From Lachnospiraceae bacterium (GTDB lineage: Bacteria; Bacillota; Clostridia; Lachnospirales; Lachnospiraceae): a DNA stretch of 64,000 nt. A model generated the notes under the pieces. The model saw only the letters and a list, made by a program, of their open reading frames with translations. It had not been told where the DNA came from and did not search any database. Position 1 is the first letter of the stretch. Every line of letters starts with the position of its first letter. This document shows positions 45,641 to 54,836 of this stretch, in pieces. A program made the translations under genes and the position numbers. The stretch spans positions 1 to 64,000 of the forward strand of contig SVEK01000001.1 of the NCBI GenBank assembly GCA_015057405.1, read 5' to 3'.

Positions 45641-45741
45641 GCACAAACCTCCTGACACTTTTTATCAATTTAATAAAATATACTGTCATAAAAATTGCAC
45701 TTACTATATGTGTTATTGGCTTCTGAACTATGACGTTAAAT

Positions 45742-47052
45742 TCAGGCAAATATTTCATCAAGCTTCTGAACAATGTCATCAAAATCAAACTTTTCTTCGG
45801 TTGTCTGAACCAGGAATTCATTAACAGCCTCAATTTTTTCTATTGCATAATCAATAGACGGATTAGAACCCGGCTTATAAGCCCCTATATTAATCAAATC
45901 TTCTGCATCCATATACGATGCTAATACTTCCATAAGTTTTCCGGCATTTGATTTATGTTCCGGAGTAGCAATTCTTGACATTACACGAGATATACTTTGA
46001 AGCACATCGATGGCTGGATAATGATTTTTTTGAGCAATTTTTCGAGACAACACTATGTGACCATCAAGAATACCTCTTGCAGTATCTGATATTGGTTCAT
46101 TAAAATCATCACCATCTACAAGCACGGCATATAAACCGGTGATAGAACCCACATCATTATTTCCCGCTCTTTCCAAAAGCATTGGCATTTCGGCATACAC
46201 ACTTGGCGGATACCCTCTTGAAACAGGTGGTTCTCCTGATGCCAGACCAATTTCTCTTTGTGCCATAGAAAATCTGGTTAGATTATCCATCATCAACAAA
46301 ACATCCATTCCCTGGTCTCTAAAAAACTCAGCAATTGCAGTAGCTGTTTTTGCTGCTTTATTACGAATAAGTGCCGGTTTGTCAGAAGTTGCAACTACCA
46401 CAACTGAACGAGCCATTCCATCAGCACCTAAATCATTTTCAATAAATTCTCTAACTTCCCTGCCTCGTTCTCCGATAAGGGCAATAACATTTATGTCAGC
46501 TTTAGTATTACGGGCAAACATACCCATAAGAGTACTTTTACCAACACCACTTCCTGCAAATATACCAATCCTCTGTCCTTTTCCAACAGTCATCATGCCA
46601 TCTACTGCTTTAACTCCTAACGGAAGAACAGAATCTATAAGTTGTCTTTCCAAAGGATCAGGCGGCGTATTTTCAACAGAATAATATCCTTCACACAATA
46701 TCTCACTTCCGTCTATGGGATTTCCAAGACCATCAAGTGTATGACCTAACAATTCTTTCCCAACAGCAACCTTAAGAGGTTCACCTGTATTCTCAACATA
46801 ACTTCCCGGACCGACTCCTTCCGTAACACCATATGGCATAAGAAGAACCCTATCATCTCTAAAGCCAACAACTTCAGCATCAACACTCTTTTTTCCATCA
46901 ACCGAGATAATATGGCATAAATCATTCAGTTTAGCAACCGGTCCAATAGATTCAATAGTCAACCCAACAATCTTAACAACCTTCCCAAGACGTTTTTCGA
47001 AGGACTTATTTAATACTGATTTATATTTATCAACAGGAAATAATTGTCGCAA
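45742..47052 (-). CDS. fliI: Flagellar export ATPase FliI
   Basis: A 436-aa ATPase of normal length with Walker A GIFAGSGVGKSTLMGMFARN near residue 165, ALIGERGREVREF, and Walker B DVLLMMDNLTRFSMAQREI. It energises loading of export substrates. Start is TTG, preceded by AAAGGTGG. It lies 55 nt after fliH, whose product holds it at the export gate. Confidence 0.96.
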   Translation of the reverse strand: MRQLFPVDKYKSVLNKSFEKRLGKVVKIVGLTIESIGPVAKLNDLCHIISVDGKKSVDAEVVGFRDDRVLLMPYGVTEGVGPGSYVENTGEPLKVAVGKELLGHTLDGLGNPIDGSEILCEGYYSVENTPPDPLERQLIDSVLPLGVKAVDGMMTVGKGQRIGIFAGSGVGKSTLMGMFARNTKADINVIALIGERGREVREFIENDLGADGMARSVVVVATSDKPALIRNKAAKTATAIAEFFRDQGMDVLLMMDNLTRFSMAQREIGLASGEPPVSRGYPPSVYAEMPMLLERAGNNDVGSITGLYAVLVDGDDFNEPISDTARGILDGHIVLSRKIAQKNHYPAIDVLQSISRVMSRIATPEHKSNAGKLMEVLASYMDAEDLINIGAYKPGSNPSIDYAIEKIEAVNEFLVQTTEEKFDFDDIVQKLDEIFA

Positions 47053-47107
47053 AGTAATACCACCTTTACAAAAAAAAATTGCTCACACAGTGCATGTAAG
47101 ACACAAA

Positions 47108-47881
47108 TTATCTCACTTCCGAAATAAGACGCAACTCTTTCATAAGATTATCAAGTTGTACATCAAGGCTACAATCAATAACATGTGTATCGGTTTCGAT
47201 AATACACTGATTGGCAGTTAATGTTGAATCTTCGATAATATCAAACACAGCCCCCTGTCTTACAGCGGCGGCAAGACTATCCTTTGCCAATAAAACATCA
47301 CCAATATCATCAGGGCACACATGAACTGTATATGTATCCGACATAGGAAGATCTTTAAGGTTTCTGTCTATAATATATAATATGGCATCCGAACAACCAT
47401 TAACAACAATCCCGGTGATTCTATTTATGACATCACACACCAATTCAACCATTTGAGGTTCAGCTTCTTCAAGCATGGAGTTATACGTGTTCTGAAGTTC
47501 TATGCACATATCTTCATACTCTTTTTTTATTCCTGAAACTTCTTCTGCTGAGGCAGCCATCCCATCATTATAACCTTGCTCGTAACCATTTTTTCTTGCC
47601 ATTTCAGCAATGCTTTCTGCTTCAAGCCTCGCATTTTGAAGTATACTTTCTGCCTCATTACGAGCTTCTATAAGAACAGTATCAGCATTAGCCTGCATTT
47701 CTTCACGCTGCTGTTCTATAATTTCGTCTATATTTAACACATTAATTCCGGGAACGAACTCGAAATCTTCAGGAGTTTCTTGTCTGAAAACAGGCATACT
47801 GCCAATTGTCTCATTACTGTCAATAACCTTTTTCTTCTCATTATCCACACTAAAATAAACTGATTTTATGAGATTAGACAA
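47108..47881 (-). CDS. fliH: Flagellar export ATPase regulator FliH
   Basis: A 257-aa protein: an extended N-terminus, an Ala/Glu-rich coiled coil (ADTVLIEARNEAESILQNAR, residues about 63-82, then EAESIAEMARKNGYEQGYND) and a V-type ATPase E-subunit-like C-terminal domain. FliH binds FliI. The only start in this region is TTG at 47881, directly after an in-frame stop and inside the end of fliG; the spacing from GGAGG is long (11 nt), suggesting translational coupling to fliG. Confidence 0.9.
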   Translation of the reverse strand: MSNLIKSVYFSVDNEKKKVIDSNETIGSMPVFRQETPEDFEFVPGINVLNIDEIIEQQREEMQANADTVLIEARNEAESILQNARLEAESIAEMARKNGYEQGYNDGMAASAEEVSGIKKEYEDMCIELQNTYNSMLEEAEPQMVELVCDVINRITGIVVNGCSDAILYIIDRNLKDLPMSDTYTVHVCPDDIGDVLLAKDSLAAAVRQGAVFDIIEDSTLTANQCIIETDTHVIDCSLDVQLDNLMKELRLISEVR

Positions 47882-48887
47882 TTAACTCATCACCTCCACC
47901 TCTGGATATAATAATTTCACCAGAATCTTCAAGTTTTCTAATAATATTAACAATCTTCTGCTGAGCATCCTCAACATCCTTCATACGAACAGGACCCATA
48001 AATTCCATATCTTCCTGAATCATTACTGACAGACGTTTTGAAAGATTAGAGAAGATAACATTCTTAACATCTTCATTCGAAGCCTTAAGCGCAATTGCAA
48101 GTTCATTATTATCAACTTCTTTAAGCACACGCTGTATTGAACGTCCGTCGAGAGAAAGAATATCCTCAAATACGAACATTTTCTTACGAATCTCATCTGC
48201 AAGCTCAGGTTCTTCAATTTCCAAAGTTTCCATAATATGTTTTTCAGTTCCACGATCGACAGTGTTAAGAATATCTACAATAGAATCCACACCACCAACA
48301 ATCGTATAGTCCTGATTTACAAGGGAAGCAAGTTTTTGTTCCAGAACATTTTCAACTTCTTTAATAACATCCGGCGAAGTTCTGTCCATCTGCGCTATTC
48401 TCTTGGCAACATCCGTCTGCTTGTCCGGAGTAAGACCACCAATTATTGTAGCAGCCTGTCCAGGTGACAAATACGATAATATAAGAGCAATTGTCTGAGG
48501 ATGTTCCTCCTGTATGAAGTTAAGTAACTGACTGGCATCTGTTTTTCTGACAAATTCAAATGGTCTAACCTGCAAGGATGCCGTAAGTTTACCAATTACT
48601 TCTATAGCTTTTTCAGGTCCAAGTGCTTTCTCAAGAAGGTCTTTTGCATAACTAATACCACCTTCTGCAATGTATTGTTGCGCAAGACAAACTTCATAGA
48701 ATTCATCAACAACATCATCTTTAACCTGAGGTGACACACTTCTGGTATTGGCAATCTCAAGAGTAAGAGATTCAATTTCATCTTCTTTTAAATGTTTAAA
48801 AATTTTAGCCGCTTTTTCCGGGCCCAATACAATTAGTAATATAGCAGCCTTTTGCAAGCCGTTAATATCATGCGTTCTGGATGCCAT
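47874..48887 (-). CDS. fliG: Flagellar motor switch protein FliG
   Basis: A 337-aa protein with the diagnostic EHPQ motif (NFIQEEHPQTIALILSYLSP) near residue 125 and the torque helix region FVFEDILSLDGRSIQRVLKE then VDNNELAIALKAS. It couples the stators to rotor rotation. It starts 6 nt after fliF, with GGGGGT upstream, and overlaps fliH by 8 nt. Confidence 0.96.
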   Translation of the reverse strand: MASRTHDINGLQKAAILLIVLGPEKAAKIFKHLKEDEIESLTLEIANTRSVSPQVKDDVVDEFYEVCLAQQYIAEGGISYAKDLLEKALGPEKAIEVIGKLTASLQVRPFEFVRKTDASQLLNFIQEEHPQTIALILSYLSPGQAATIIGGLTPDKQTDVAKRIAQMDRTSPDVIKEVENVLEQKLASLVNQDYTIVGGVDSIVDILNTVDRGTEKHIMETLEIEEPELADEIRKKMFVFEDILSLDGRSIQRVLKEVDNNELAIALKASNEDVKNVIFSNLSKRLSVMIQEDMEFMGPVRMKDVEDAQQKIVNIIRKLEDSGEIIISRGGGDELIV

Positions 48888-48893
48888 AATAAC

Positions 48894-50510
48894 TTACCCC
48901 CAATCTTCGTTAAGCCAGTTTCTAAGAAGCTGCGCAACAGCCTCCGGCTTTTCATCAACAAACTTTTCTATCATCCGTCTTGCTTCAGAACCTTCTCCAT
49001 ATTCAATATCTTCAAGACTTTGATTTTCTTTAGTAGTTGCAAGTAACTGTTCAACCGAAAGTTCAGGTTCAAGCTCGGTAACTTCAACAGGTTTAGTTCC
49101 TTTAAGTATAACAAACACAAGTAAAGCAACGATAAGCACAGCTAATACGATCATAAGAATATTCTGTACCGGAACTGCTTCCGCCTCTTCTTTGGCTTGG
49201 AACATCGGCTGTGTATATGCAGAAATTGCAATATTTGCTCTTGCAATACCTGTAGTCTGTCTTACAAGATCATATATATTCTCCGGAACTTCAATAGGTG
49301 TTTTCTCATTATTAGTTTCACAATATTCCTCAAATGTAATATCTTCCAACAAACCTTGTTCTTCAAGAGATTCCTCATGAATGATATTATAAACCGAACA
49401 TACGAGAGCAATTGAAGATTCAGCTGGAACTACTGCTCCAACTTCCAACTCACTTTTAGTCTGACGCTCATTAGGCAAGTAATCAGCTTTATCAAGAGTA
49501 ACCAGGGAATTAGAATCACCGTTACTTTGAATCATAGTATCTGTATCATTATCGTTCGAATCGGTTCCCGGTATTCCTCCGCTCGACTGATTACCAATAG
49601 ATTTATAATTATATGTAGAACCGTAATATCCCTGCTCCATTCCTTCATTAACAGAATATTCAGTATATAACTCATTAACCTTATCCATATTAAATTTGAT
49701 ATTGCTGGCACCTATTTCTACGTCATTATATCCACATTTTAACAAGACAGTCTCAACGTCCTCAGCAATCTGATTGGAAAGCTTTAACTTATATTCAGCA
49801 CCACTTTCAATATCACCGCCAAGACCACTGTCATCTAATCCACTAAATAATTTATTACCGGCAGTATCAATAATTACAATATTATCAGTATTACTATTAC
49901 CCACTGCATTTGCAAGGAACAAAGCCATCGCATTAGAAGTACTTGAGGCAAAATTAATATCAGAATCAAGTTCCAATGTAACTGCAACGGAAGTTTCTTC
50001 ATTTTCAGCGAGAACTGTATAATCTTCTTTAGGTACATTAATCAGCACTTCAGCATCACGAACGCCATCATATTGCTTTAAAGCCTTCTTTAATGTTGTT
50101 TGTAATGCAAGTGTAGTCTTGGTTCTTTTTTCATCAGTAGTTGTTGACATGTCGTTACTAAGAGCTTCATCCCATGTCATTCCGCTACTTAAAGCATCGC
50201 TACTTTCTATCATAAGGGTAGCATCGGATAACTGTTCTTCAACAATTTCTATTACAGTATATTCACCTTGAGTCTCATATCTGTATTTCATCTCATTTTG
50301 CTCTAAAGCATCTATTATTTCACTGGCAGTTTTAGCATCTTCAAACTTTCCAAGTTGTACATACGTTGGTTTCGTAATAAAATAGCATACTAAAATAAGA
50401 GCAATTGCTATTCCAAACACAAGAGAAAATACAATAACCTTTTGCTTTACGGTATATTTATTCCAAAATTCTATAAATTTATCTTTTAATTGTTCAAGCC
50501 TTTCAGACAT
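48894..50510 (-). CDS. fliF: MS-ring protein FliF
   Basis: A 538-aa protein. Transmembrane helices at about 24-46 and 444-466 flank the ring-building domains (TKPTYVQLGKFEDAKTASEI near 47; VLINVPKEDYTVLAENEETS near 158). The C-terminal cytosolic tail EARRMIEKFVDEKPEAVAQL then LRNWLNEDWG is the FliG-binding peptide. It forms the MS ring base. GGAGGAT precedes the ATG. Confidence 0.96.
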   Translation of the reverse strand: MSERLEQLKDKFIEFWNKYTVKQKVIVFSLVFGIAIALILVCYFITKPTYVQLGKFEDAKTASEIIDALEQNEMKYRYETQGEYTVIEIVEEQLSDATLMIESSDALSSGMTWDEALSNDMSTTTDEKRTKTTLALQTTLKKALKQYDGVRDAEVLINVPKEDYTVLAENEETSVAVTLELDSDINFASSTSNAMALFLANAVGNSNTDNIVIIDTAGNKLFSGLDDSGLGGDIESGAEYKLKLSNQIAEDVETVLLKCGYNDVEIGASNIKFNMDKVNELYTEYSVNEGMEQGYYGSTYNYKSIGNQSSGGIPGTDSNDNDTDTMIQSNGDSNSLVTLDKADYLPNERQTKSELEVGAVVPAESSIALVCSVYNIIHEESLEEQGLLEDITFEEYCETNNEKTPIEVPENIYDLVRQTTGIARANIAISAYTQPMFQAKEEAEAVPVQNILMIVLAVLIVALLVFVILKGTKPVEVTELEPELSVEQLLATTKENQSLEDIEYGEGSEARRMIEKFVDEKPEAVAQLLRNWLNEDWG

Positions 50511-50548
50511 TTATTACATCCTCCAAAAAGTAATAAAACATCAATTAT

Positions 50549-50860
50549 TTAGAACTGAAGTGACATGAGTTCCTTATACGCATCTAATACAGTATTTCGT
50601 ACTGCGACAGTATACTGAAGCGAAAGATTAGCCTTTTGTTGAGCAGCCATAAGATCTACAACACTATCAGACTGTCCCATGGCAAATTTAATCTCTTCTT
50701 CTTCCGCCTTATTGGATAGCACATCAGTTTCTTTTATCAAATCAAGAGCAGATTGAAACACGGTATCAAATGTAACATCATTATCATTACTATTAGTACC
50801 GGTTACTTTATCTATGTACCTTGTTACAGGTTGTATCCCCTCAATTGAATATAAATTCAT
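50549..50860 (-). CDS. fliE: Flagellar MS-ring/rod junction protein FliE
   Basis: A 103-aa protein with the FliE C-terminal pattern AQQKANLSLQYTVAVRNTVL then DAYKELMSLQF. It links the MS ring to the proximal rod. TTTTAGAGGTG precedes the ATG; it lies 85 nt after flgC and 38 nt before fliF. Length is typical. Confidence 0.93.
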   Translation of the reverse strand: MNLYSIEGIQPVTRYIDKVTGTNSNDNDVTFDTVFQSALDLIKETDVLSNKAEEEEIKFAMGQSDSVVDLMAAQQKANLSLQYTVAVRNTVLDAYKELMSLQF

Positions 50861-50945
50861 AAAAGAATCACCTCTAAAATAATTTTATATAAACAATTAT
50901 CTAAATCAAAAAACACATTGTGTACAACACAAATCAGACATAAAC

Positions 50946-51383
50946 TTACTTTCCTAATTCTAAAGCTTTTTGAATCATGGCTTTTGAAGCATTAAACGCA
51001 GTAAGGTTAGCTTCATAAGACCTTGTTGCATCTATAAGATTGGTCATTTCAGTTACTGTATTAACATTTGGATATGTAACATAACCTTCCTCATTAGCAT
51101 CCGGATGAGATGGATCATATACCATCCTTACTTCACTTTCATCATCCGTAACAATTTTAGCAACCTTTACACCCTTACCAATATTACCGGTCGCACCACC
51201 AAGAACATCACTAAACGCAGTAAAATCTTTTTCCTGAAACACAACAGTTTTTCTTCTGTATATATTACCATCAGCATCTCTTGTACTGTTAACATTAGCA
51301 ATATTCTGCGAAATAACATCTACCCTTGTCTGCTGTGCAGTCATTCCGGTAGCACTAATATCCATCGTTCCAAAAACTGACAT
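50946..51383 (-). CDS. flgC: Proximal rod protein FlgC
   Basis: A 145-aa rod protein with the N-terminal SATGMTAQQTRVDVISQNIA then NVNSTRDADGN, and the C-terminal YPNVNTVTEMTNLIDATRSY then EANLTAFNASKAM. These are the paired helices of axial rod proteins. GAGGAGGGGG lies before the ATG; it follows flgB by 42 nt. Confidence 0.95.
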   Translation of the reverse strand: MSVFGTMDISATGMTAQQTRVDVISQNIANVNSTRDADGNIYRRKTVVFQEKDFTAFSDVLGGATGNIGKGVKVAKIVTDDESEVRMVYDPSHPDANEEGYVTYPNVNTVTEMTNLIDATRSYEANLTAFNASKAMIQKALELGK

Positions 51384-51425
51384 ACGTCCCCCTCCTCAAT
51401 ACACATAATTTTATATTTCAAACTC

Positions 51426-51815
51426 TTAATGTCTGGTCATCACTGATTTAATTCTATTAAATTCCTGAGACATTGAATCCAGCAAGGTATAATATCTTAA
51501 CTGGTTTTTAGCAAGCTCCGAAGATTCGGTATTAATATCAACATTATTACCATCCAATCTGTAACTAAGATTAGATTCATCAACATATGTAGTCGGTTCT
51601 AATACACCTAAATCCAATTCAGCGACATTGGAATCAAGAGAATCTCCACCAGACAAAGAAGTCATAAGATATGTTTCAAACTGAACATCTTTTCTTTTGT
51701 AATTAGGCGTATCGACATTGGCAATATTATTCGCCAGAATTCCGTTACGATACCACGAAGCATTAGCAGTCTTCTGCAAAACATTAATATAATTATAAGC
51801 ACCTGTATGAATCAT
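51426..51815 (-). CDS. flgB: Proximal rod protein FlgB
   Basis: A 129-aa rod protein with the signature GILANNIANVDTPNYKRKDV and a C-terminal helix NQLRYYTLLDSMSQEFNRIK. The ATG at 51815 is served by TTGGAGGTG; a longer in-frame start at 51851 lies inside the upstream hairpin and is unlikely. It is the first flagellar gene after codY, 82 nt away. Confidence 0.94.
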   Translation of the reverse strand: MIHTGAYNYINVLQKTANASWYRNGILANNIANVDTPNYKRKDVQFETYLMTSLSGGDSLDSNVAELDLGVLEPTTYVDESNLSYRLDGNNVDINTESSELAKNQLRYYTLLDSMSQEFNRIKSVMTRH

Positions 51816-51839
51816 AATATACACCTCCAAATCCACAGC

Positions 51840-51878
51840 AAAAGGATTCATGAATACAATTCACTCATAAATCCTTTT
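51840..51878 (-). terminator. Terminator-like hairpin between codY and flgB
   Basis: Fourteen-base arms (minus-strand AAAAGGATTTATGA and TCATGAATCCTTTT, one wobble) with an 11-nt loop begin 20 nt past the codY stop. The U-run is inside the 3' arm. There is hardly space for another promoter before flgB, so this may be an attenuator rather than a full stop. Confidence 0.6.
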
Positions 51879-51897
51879 ACAACTCACCTGAATCCAT

Positions 51898-52671
51898 TCA
51901 AGTTCTTCTTAAATTTTCTAATTCTTCAAAAACAAAGTCATTCAAAACCTTAATATAAGTCCCCTTCATTCCGGATGAATGGGATTCAATAACTCCTGCA
52001 CTTTCAAATTTACGCATAGCATTAACAATTACAGATCTTGTAATACCTTCTCTATCCGCAATTTTACTGGCAACAAGTACACCTTCACTTCCGCCAAGTT
52101 CATTAAAAACATATCCTATAGCTTCCACTTCAGAATATGACAATGTATTGAATGCAGATTTAACAATTTGTCTTTTTCTTGTATTCTCTGCATCTTCTTC
52201 TTTTAAAGAACGTAACATCTCGAGACCAACTACTGTTGTTCCGTATTCACTCAAAATAATATCATCAATATTATACGGACTATCAAATCGATAAATAAAT
52301 AATGTACCCAGTCTTTCGCCAGATATATCAATAGGGGAGATTATCGCATGATAATTACTTACACTTTCACCACTAAAACCAAGAGTAATCAGACTGGCAT
52401 TTTCCATTGTAGACAACACATTCAAAAGTCTGTCATTAAGACTTGTATCTATCATCTTGCCAACTTCATTTTGCAAAAGTTCGTCAATCAAGGCAAAATC
52501 GGTAGTGTTCTTAATTCCTAAAACTTTACCTTTTTTGCTGATTACTATGGTGTTAGATAGCAAAACTTCACTTAACACACCACAAATATCATTAAAAACA
52601 AACTTACTGGACGTGTTATTATGCAGTAATTTATTGATTTTTCTTGTCTTGTCCAATAATTGAACACTCAT
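51898..52671 (-). CDS. codY: Global transcriptional regulator CodY
   Basis: A 257-aa protein: an N-terminal GAF domain (about 1-155) that senses branched-chain amino acids in other Firmicutes, a linker helix, and a winged helix-turn-helix with ASKIADREGITRSVIVNAMR near residue 202 followed by KFESAGVIESHSSGMKGTYI, which is the CodY recognition region almost unchanged. It represses nitrogen, motility and competence genes in rich medium. AGGGGAT precedes the ATG. As in Bacillus subtilis it directly precedes flgB. Confidence 0.95.
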   Translation of the reverse strand: MSVQLLDKTRKINKLLHNNTSSKFVFNDICGVLSEVLLSNTIVISKKGKVLGIKNTTDFALIDELLQNEVGKMIDTSLNDRLLNVLSTMENASLITLGFSGESVSNYHAIISPIDISGERLGTLFIYRFDSPYNIDDIILSEYGTTVVGLEMLRSLKEEDAENTRKRQIVKSAFNTLSYSEVEAIGYVFNELGGSEGVLVASKIADREGITRSVIVNAMRKFESAGVIESHSSGMKGTYIKVLNDFVFEELENLRRT

Positions 52672-52703
52672 ATATAATCCCCTATCATTATAATATGAAA
52701 AGA

Positions 52704-52732
52704 ATTATATCACTAATTATCAGAAAATTCAA
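52704..52732 (-). promoter_or_regulatory. Predicted sigma-A promoter for codY and the fla/che operon
   Basis: On the minus strand -35 TTGAAT and consensus -10 TATAAT are 17 nt apart, about 30 nt upstream of codY. AATTTTC close to the -35 (TTGAATTTTCTGATAATT) resembles the CodY box AATTTTCWGAAAATT in 12 of 15 positions, so CodY may control itself here. Confidence 0.6.
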
Positions 52733-52764
52733 CCAAATGAATCAAAATTGAACACTATTTATTA

Positions 52765-54816
52765 CTATTCTTTATATCCGCATGCAGCATCCATACAAAC
52801 AATTTTGTTACCCTTTTCAATCATCATTTTACCACATTTTGGGCAAAGCTTTCCGGCAGGTTTTGCCCACGACATAAATCCACATTCAGGATTGTTCATA
52901 CAACCATAATACCTTCTGCCCTTTTGAGTCTTTTTTATAACAATTTCATCACCGCAATCCGGACATACTATACCGGTTTTTTCATAATACGGCTTAGTGT
53001 TGCGACACTCCGGAAAGCCCGGACATGCAAGAAACTTACCATGCGGCCCGTATTTAACAACCATATTGCGTCCGCAATTTTCACATAACACATCCGTTAC
53101 TTCATCTTCTATTTTAATTTTTTCAAGTTTTTCTTCTGCGTTCGCAACGGCAGTCGCAAGGTCAGGATAAAAATTACGAACAACAGTTTTCCAATTAACA
53201 ACTCCTTCTTCAACACAGTCCAACAAACCTTCAAGATTAGCTGTAAAACTAACGTCTACAATTGTAGAAAACGCTGTCAGCATTATTTCATTAACTACTT
53301 CACCAATCTCAGTCACAAACAAATTTTTCTTCTCTTTTGCAACATATCTTCTGGCAATAATTGTAGTTATTGTCGGAGCATAAGTACTTGGTCTTCCAAT
53401 GCCAAGTTCTTCAAGAGTTTTAACTAGCGAAGCTTCAGTGTAATGAGCCGGTGGTTGTGTAAAATGCTGTTCTTTTTTTACATCTGATACACTCAGTTTC
53501 ATTCCCTTTTCTATCATAGCCGATATAGAATCCGACTCTTCTTTTTCTTCTGTTTGATATACGGATAAATAACCGGCAAAAACGAGTTTTGATGATGCTG
53601 CAGTAAATCTGTGTCCGTTTCCGTCAAGTTTTATTCCTGTTGTTTCATAAACTGCAGATTCCATACGACTTGCAACAAATCTTTTCCATATCAACTGATA
53701 CAATCTAAACTGATCTCTTGAAAGTTGTTCTTTTATCTGCGAAGGCGAAAAAACCACATAAGTAGGACGAATAGCTTCATGTGCATCCTGAATTTTTCCG
53801 CTACCTGATGCTTTTTTTACTGTCTTAGCAACATATTCTTCACCGTAATTGTCTGAAATATACTGAACACATGCTTCATGCGCCTGCTCGGATATTCGTG
53901 TGGAATCAGTTCTAAGGTAGGTAATAAGACCTACGGTACCATGACCTTTGATTGCCACTCCTTCATACAATTGTTGCGCAATTCGCATAGTTTTTTGAGT
54001 TGAAAAATTAAGATTCTTTGAAGCTTCCTGTTGCAATGTACTTGTAGTAAAAGGAAGCGGTGACTTTTTAACTCTTTCAGAAACCTTCACATCACTAACG
54101 ACAAACTCTTTATTCAGTGTGTCATTAATTATACTATCTACCTGTGCTTCATTTTCTATGGCAACTTTTTCTCCGTTGGTTCCGTAATAATGTGCTATAA
54201 GAGGTTTTTTCTCATTTTTCACATTAAATGAAGCATCAAGCAGCCAATACTCTTTCGGAATAAAGGAATTAATTTCTTTTTCTCTGTCGCAAATTAATCT
54301 TAATGCAACAGATTGTACTCTTCCGGCACTTAATCCACGTTTTACTTTTTCCCACAAAACCGGACTAATTTTATATCCAACCATTCGATCAAGCATTCTT
54401 CTTACCTGTTGTGAATCAACAAGGTTCATATCAATATTTCTTGCTTCTTTTATTGACTGTTTTACTGCTGTTTTAGTAATTTCGTTAAATGTAATACGGC
54501 TGGCCTTTGCCGGATCAAGCTTTAATGCTTCTAACAAATGCCATGAAATTGCTTCTCCCTCACGGTCCGGGTCAGTTGCAAGATATACTTTTTCCGCTTT
54601 TTTTGCTTCTTTTCTAAGTTTAGCCAACAAATCCCCTTTGCCGCGTATTGTAATATATTTTGGCTCATAATCATTATCTATATCAATGCCAAGCTGACTC
54701 TTAGGCAAATCTCTAACATGACCATTAGAAGCAAGCACCTGATAATTCTTACCTAAAAACTTCTTAATTGTTTCTGCTTTTGCCGGTGATTCAACAATAA
54801 CAAGATATTTAGACAT
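52765..54816 (-). CDS. topA: DNA topoisomerase I
   Basis: A 683-aa type IA topoisomerase. TOPRIM domain YLVIVESPAKAETIKKFLG starts at residue 4; the active-site Tyr lies in VGLITYLRTDSTRIS near 305; three C-terminal four-Cys zinc modules begin CENCGRN, CPDCGDE and CPKCGKM. It relaxes negative supercoils. The third module ends at the extreme C-terminus (CMDAACGYKE). It follows dprA by 20 nt. Confidence 0.96.
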   Translation of the reverse strand: MSKYLVIVESPAKAETIKKFLGKNYQVLASNGHVRDLPKSQLGIDIDNDYEPKYITIRGKGDLLAKLRKEAKKAEKVYLATDPDREGEAISWHLLEALKLDPAKASRITFNEITKTAVKQSIKEARNIDMNLVDSQQVRRMLDRMVGYKISPVLWEKVKRGLSAGRVQSVALRLICDREKEINSFIPKEYWLLDASFNVKNEKKPLIAHYYGTNGEKVAIENEAQVDSIINDTLNKEFVVSDVKVSERVKKSPLPFTTSTLQQEASKNLNFSTQKTMRIAQQLYEGVAIKGHGTVGLITYLRTDSTRISEQAHEACVQYISDNYGEEYVAKTVKKASGSGKIQDAHEAIRPTYVVFSPSQIKEQLSRDQFRLYQLIWKRFVASRMESAVYETTGIKLDGNGHRFTAASSKLVFAGYLSVYQTEEKEESDSISAMIEKGMKLSVSDVKKEQHFTQPPAHYTEASLVKTLEELGIGRPSTYAPTITTIIARRYVAKEKKNLFVTEIGEVVNEIMLTAFSTIVDVSFTANLEGLLDCVEEGVVNWKTVVRNFYPDLATAVANAEEKLEKIKIEDEVTDVLCENCGRNMVVKYGPHGKFLACPGFPECRNTKPYYEKTGIVCPDCGDEIVIKKTQKGRRYYGCMNNPECGFMSWAKPAGKLCPKCGKMMIEKGNKIVCMDAACGYKE

Positions 54817-54836
54817 CGTATTTCACTCCCACACTT

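Noticed and set aside
46139-46684. Plus-strand open frame of 181 aa opposite fliI
   Set aside because: It is the antisense of the highly conserved FliI ATPase core; no start signal or family features.
53515-53530. GCCGATATAG on the plus strand within topA
   Set aside because: Orientation is antisense to all genes nearby and there is no matching -35.
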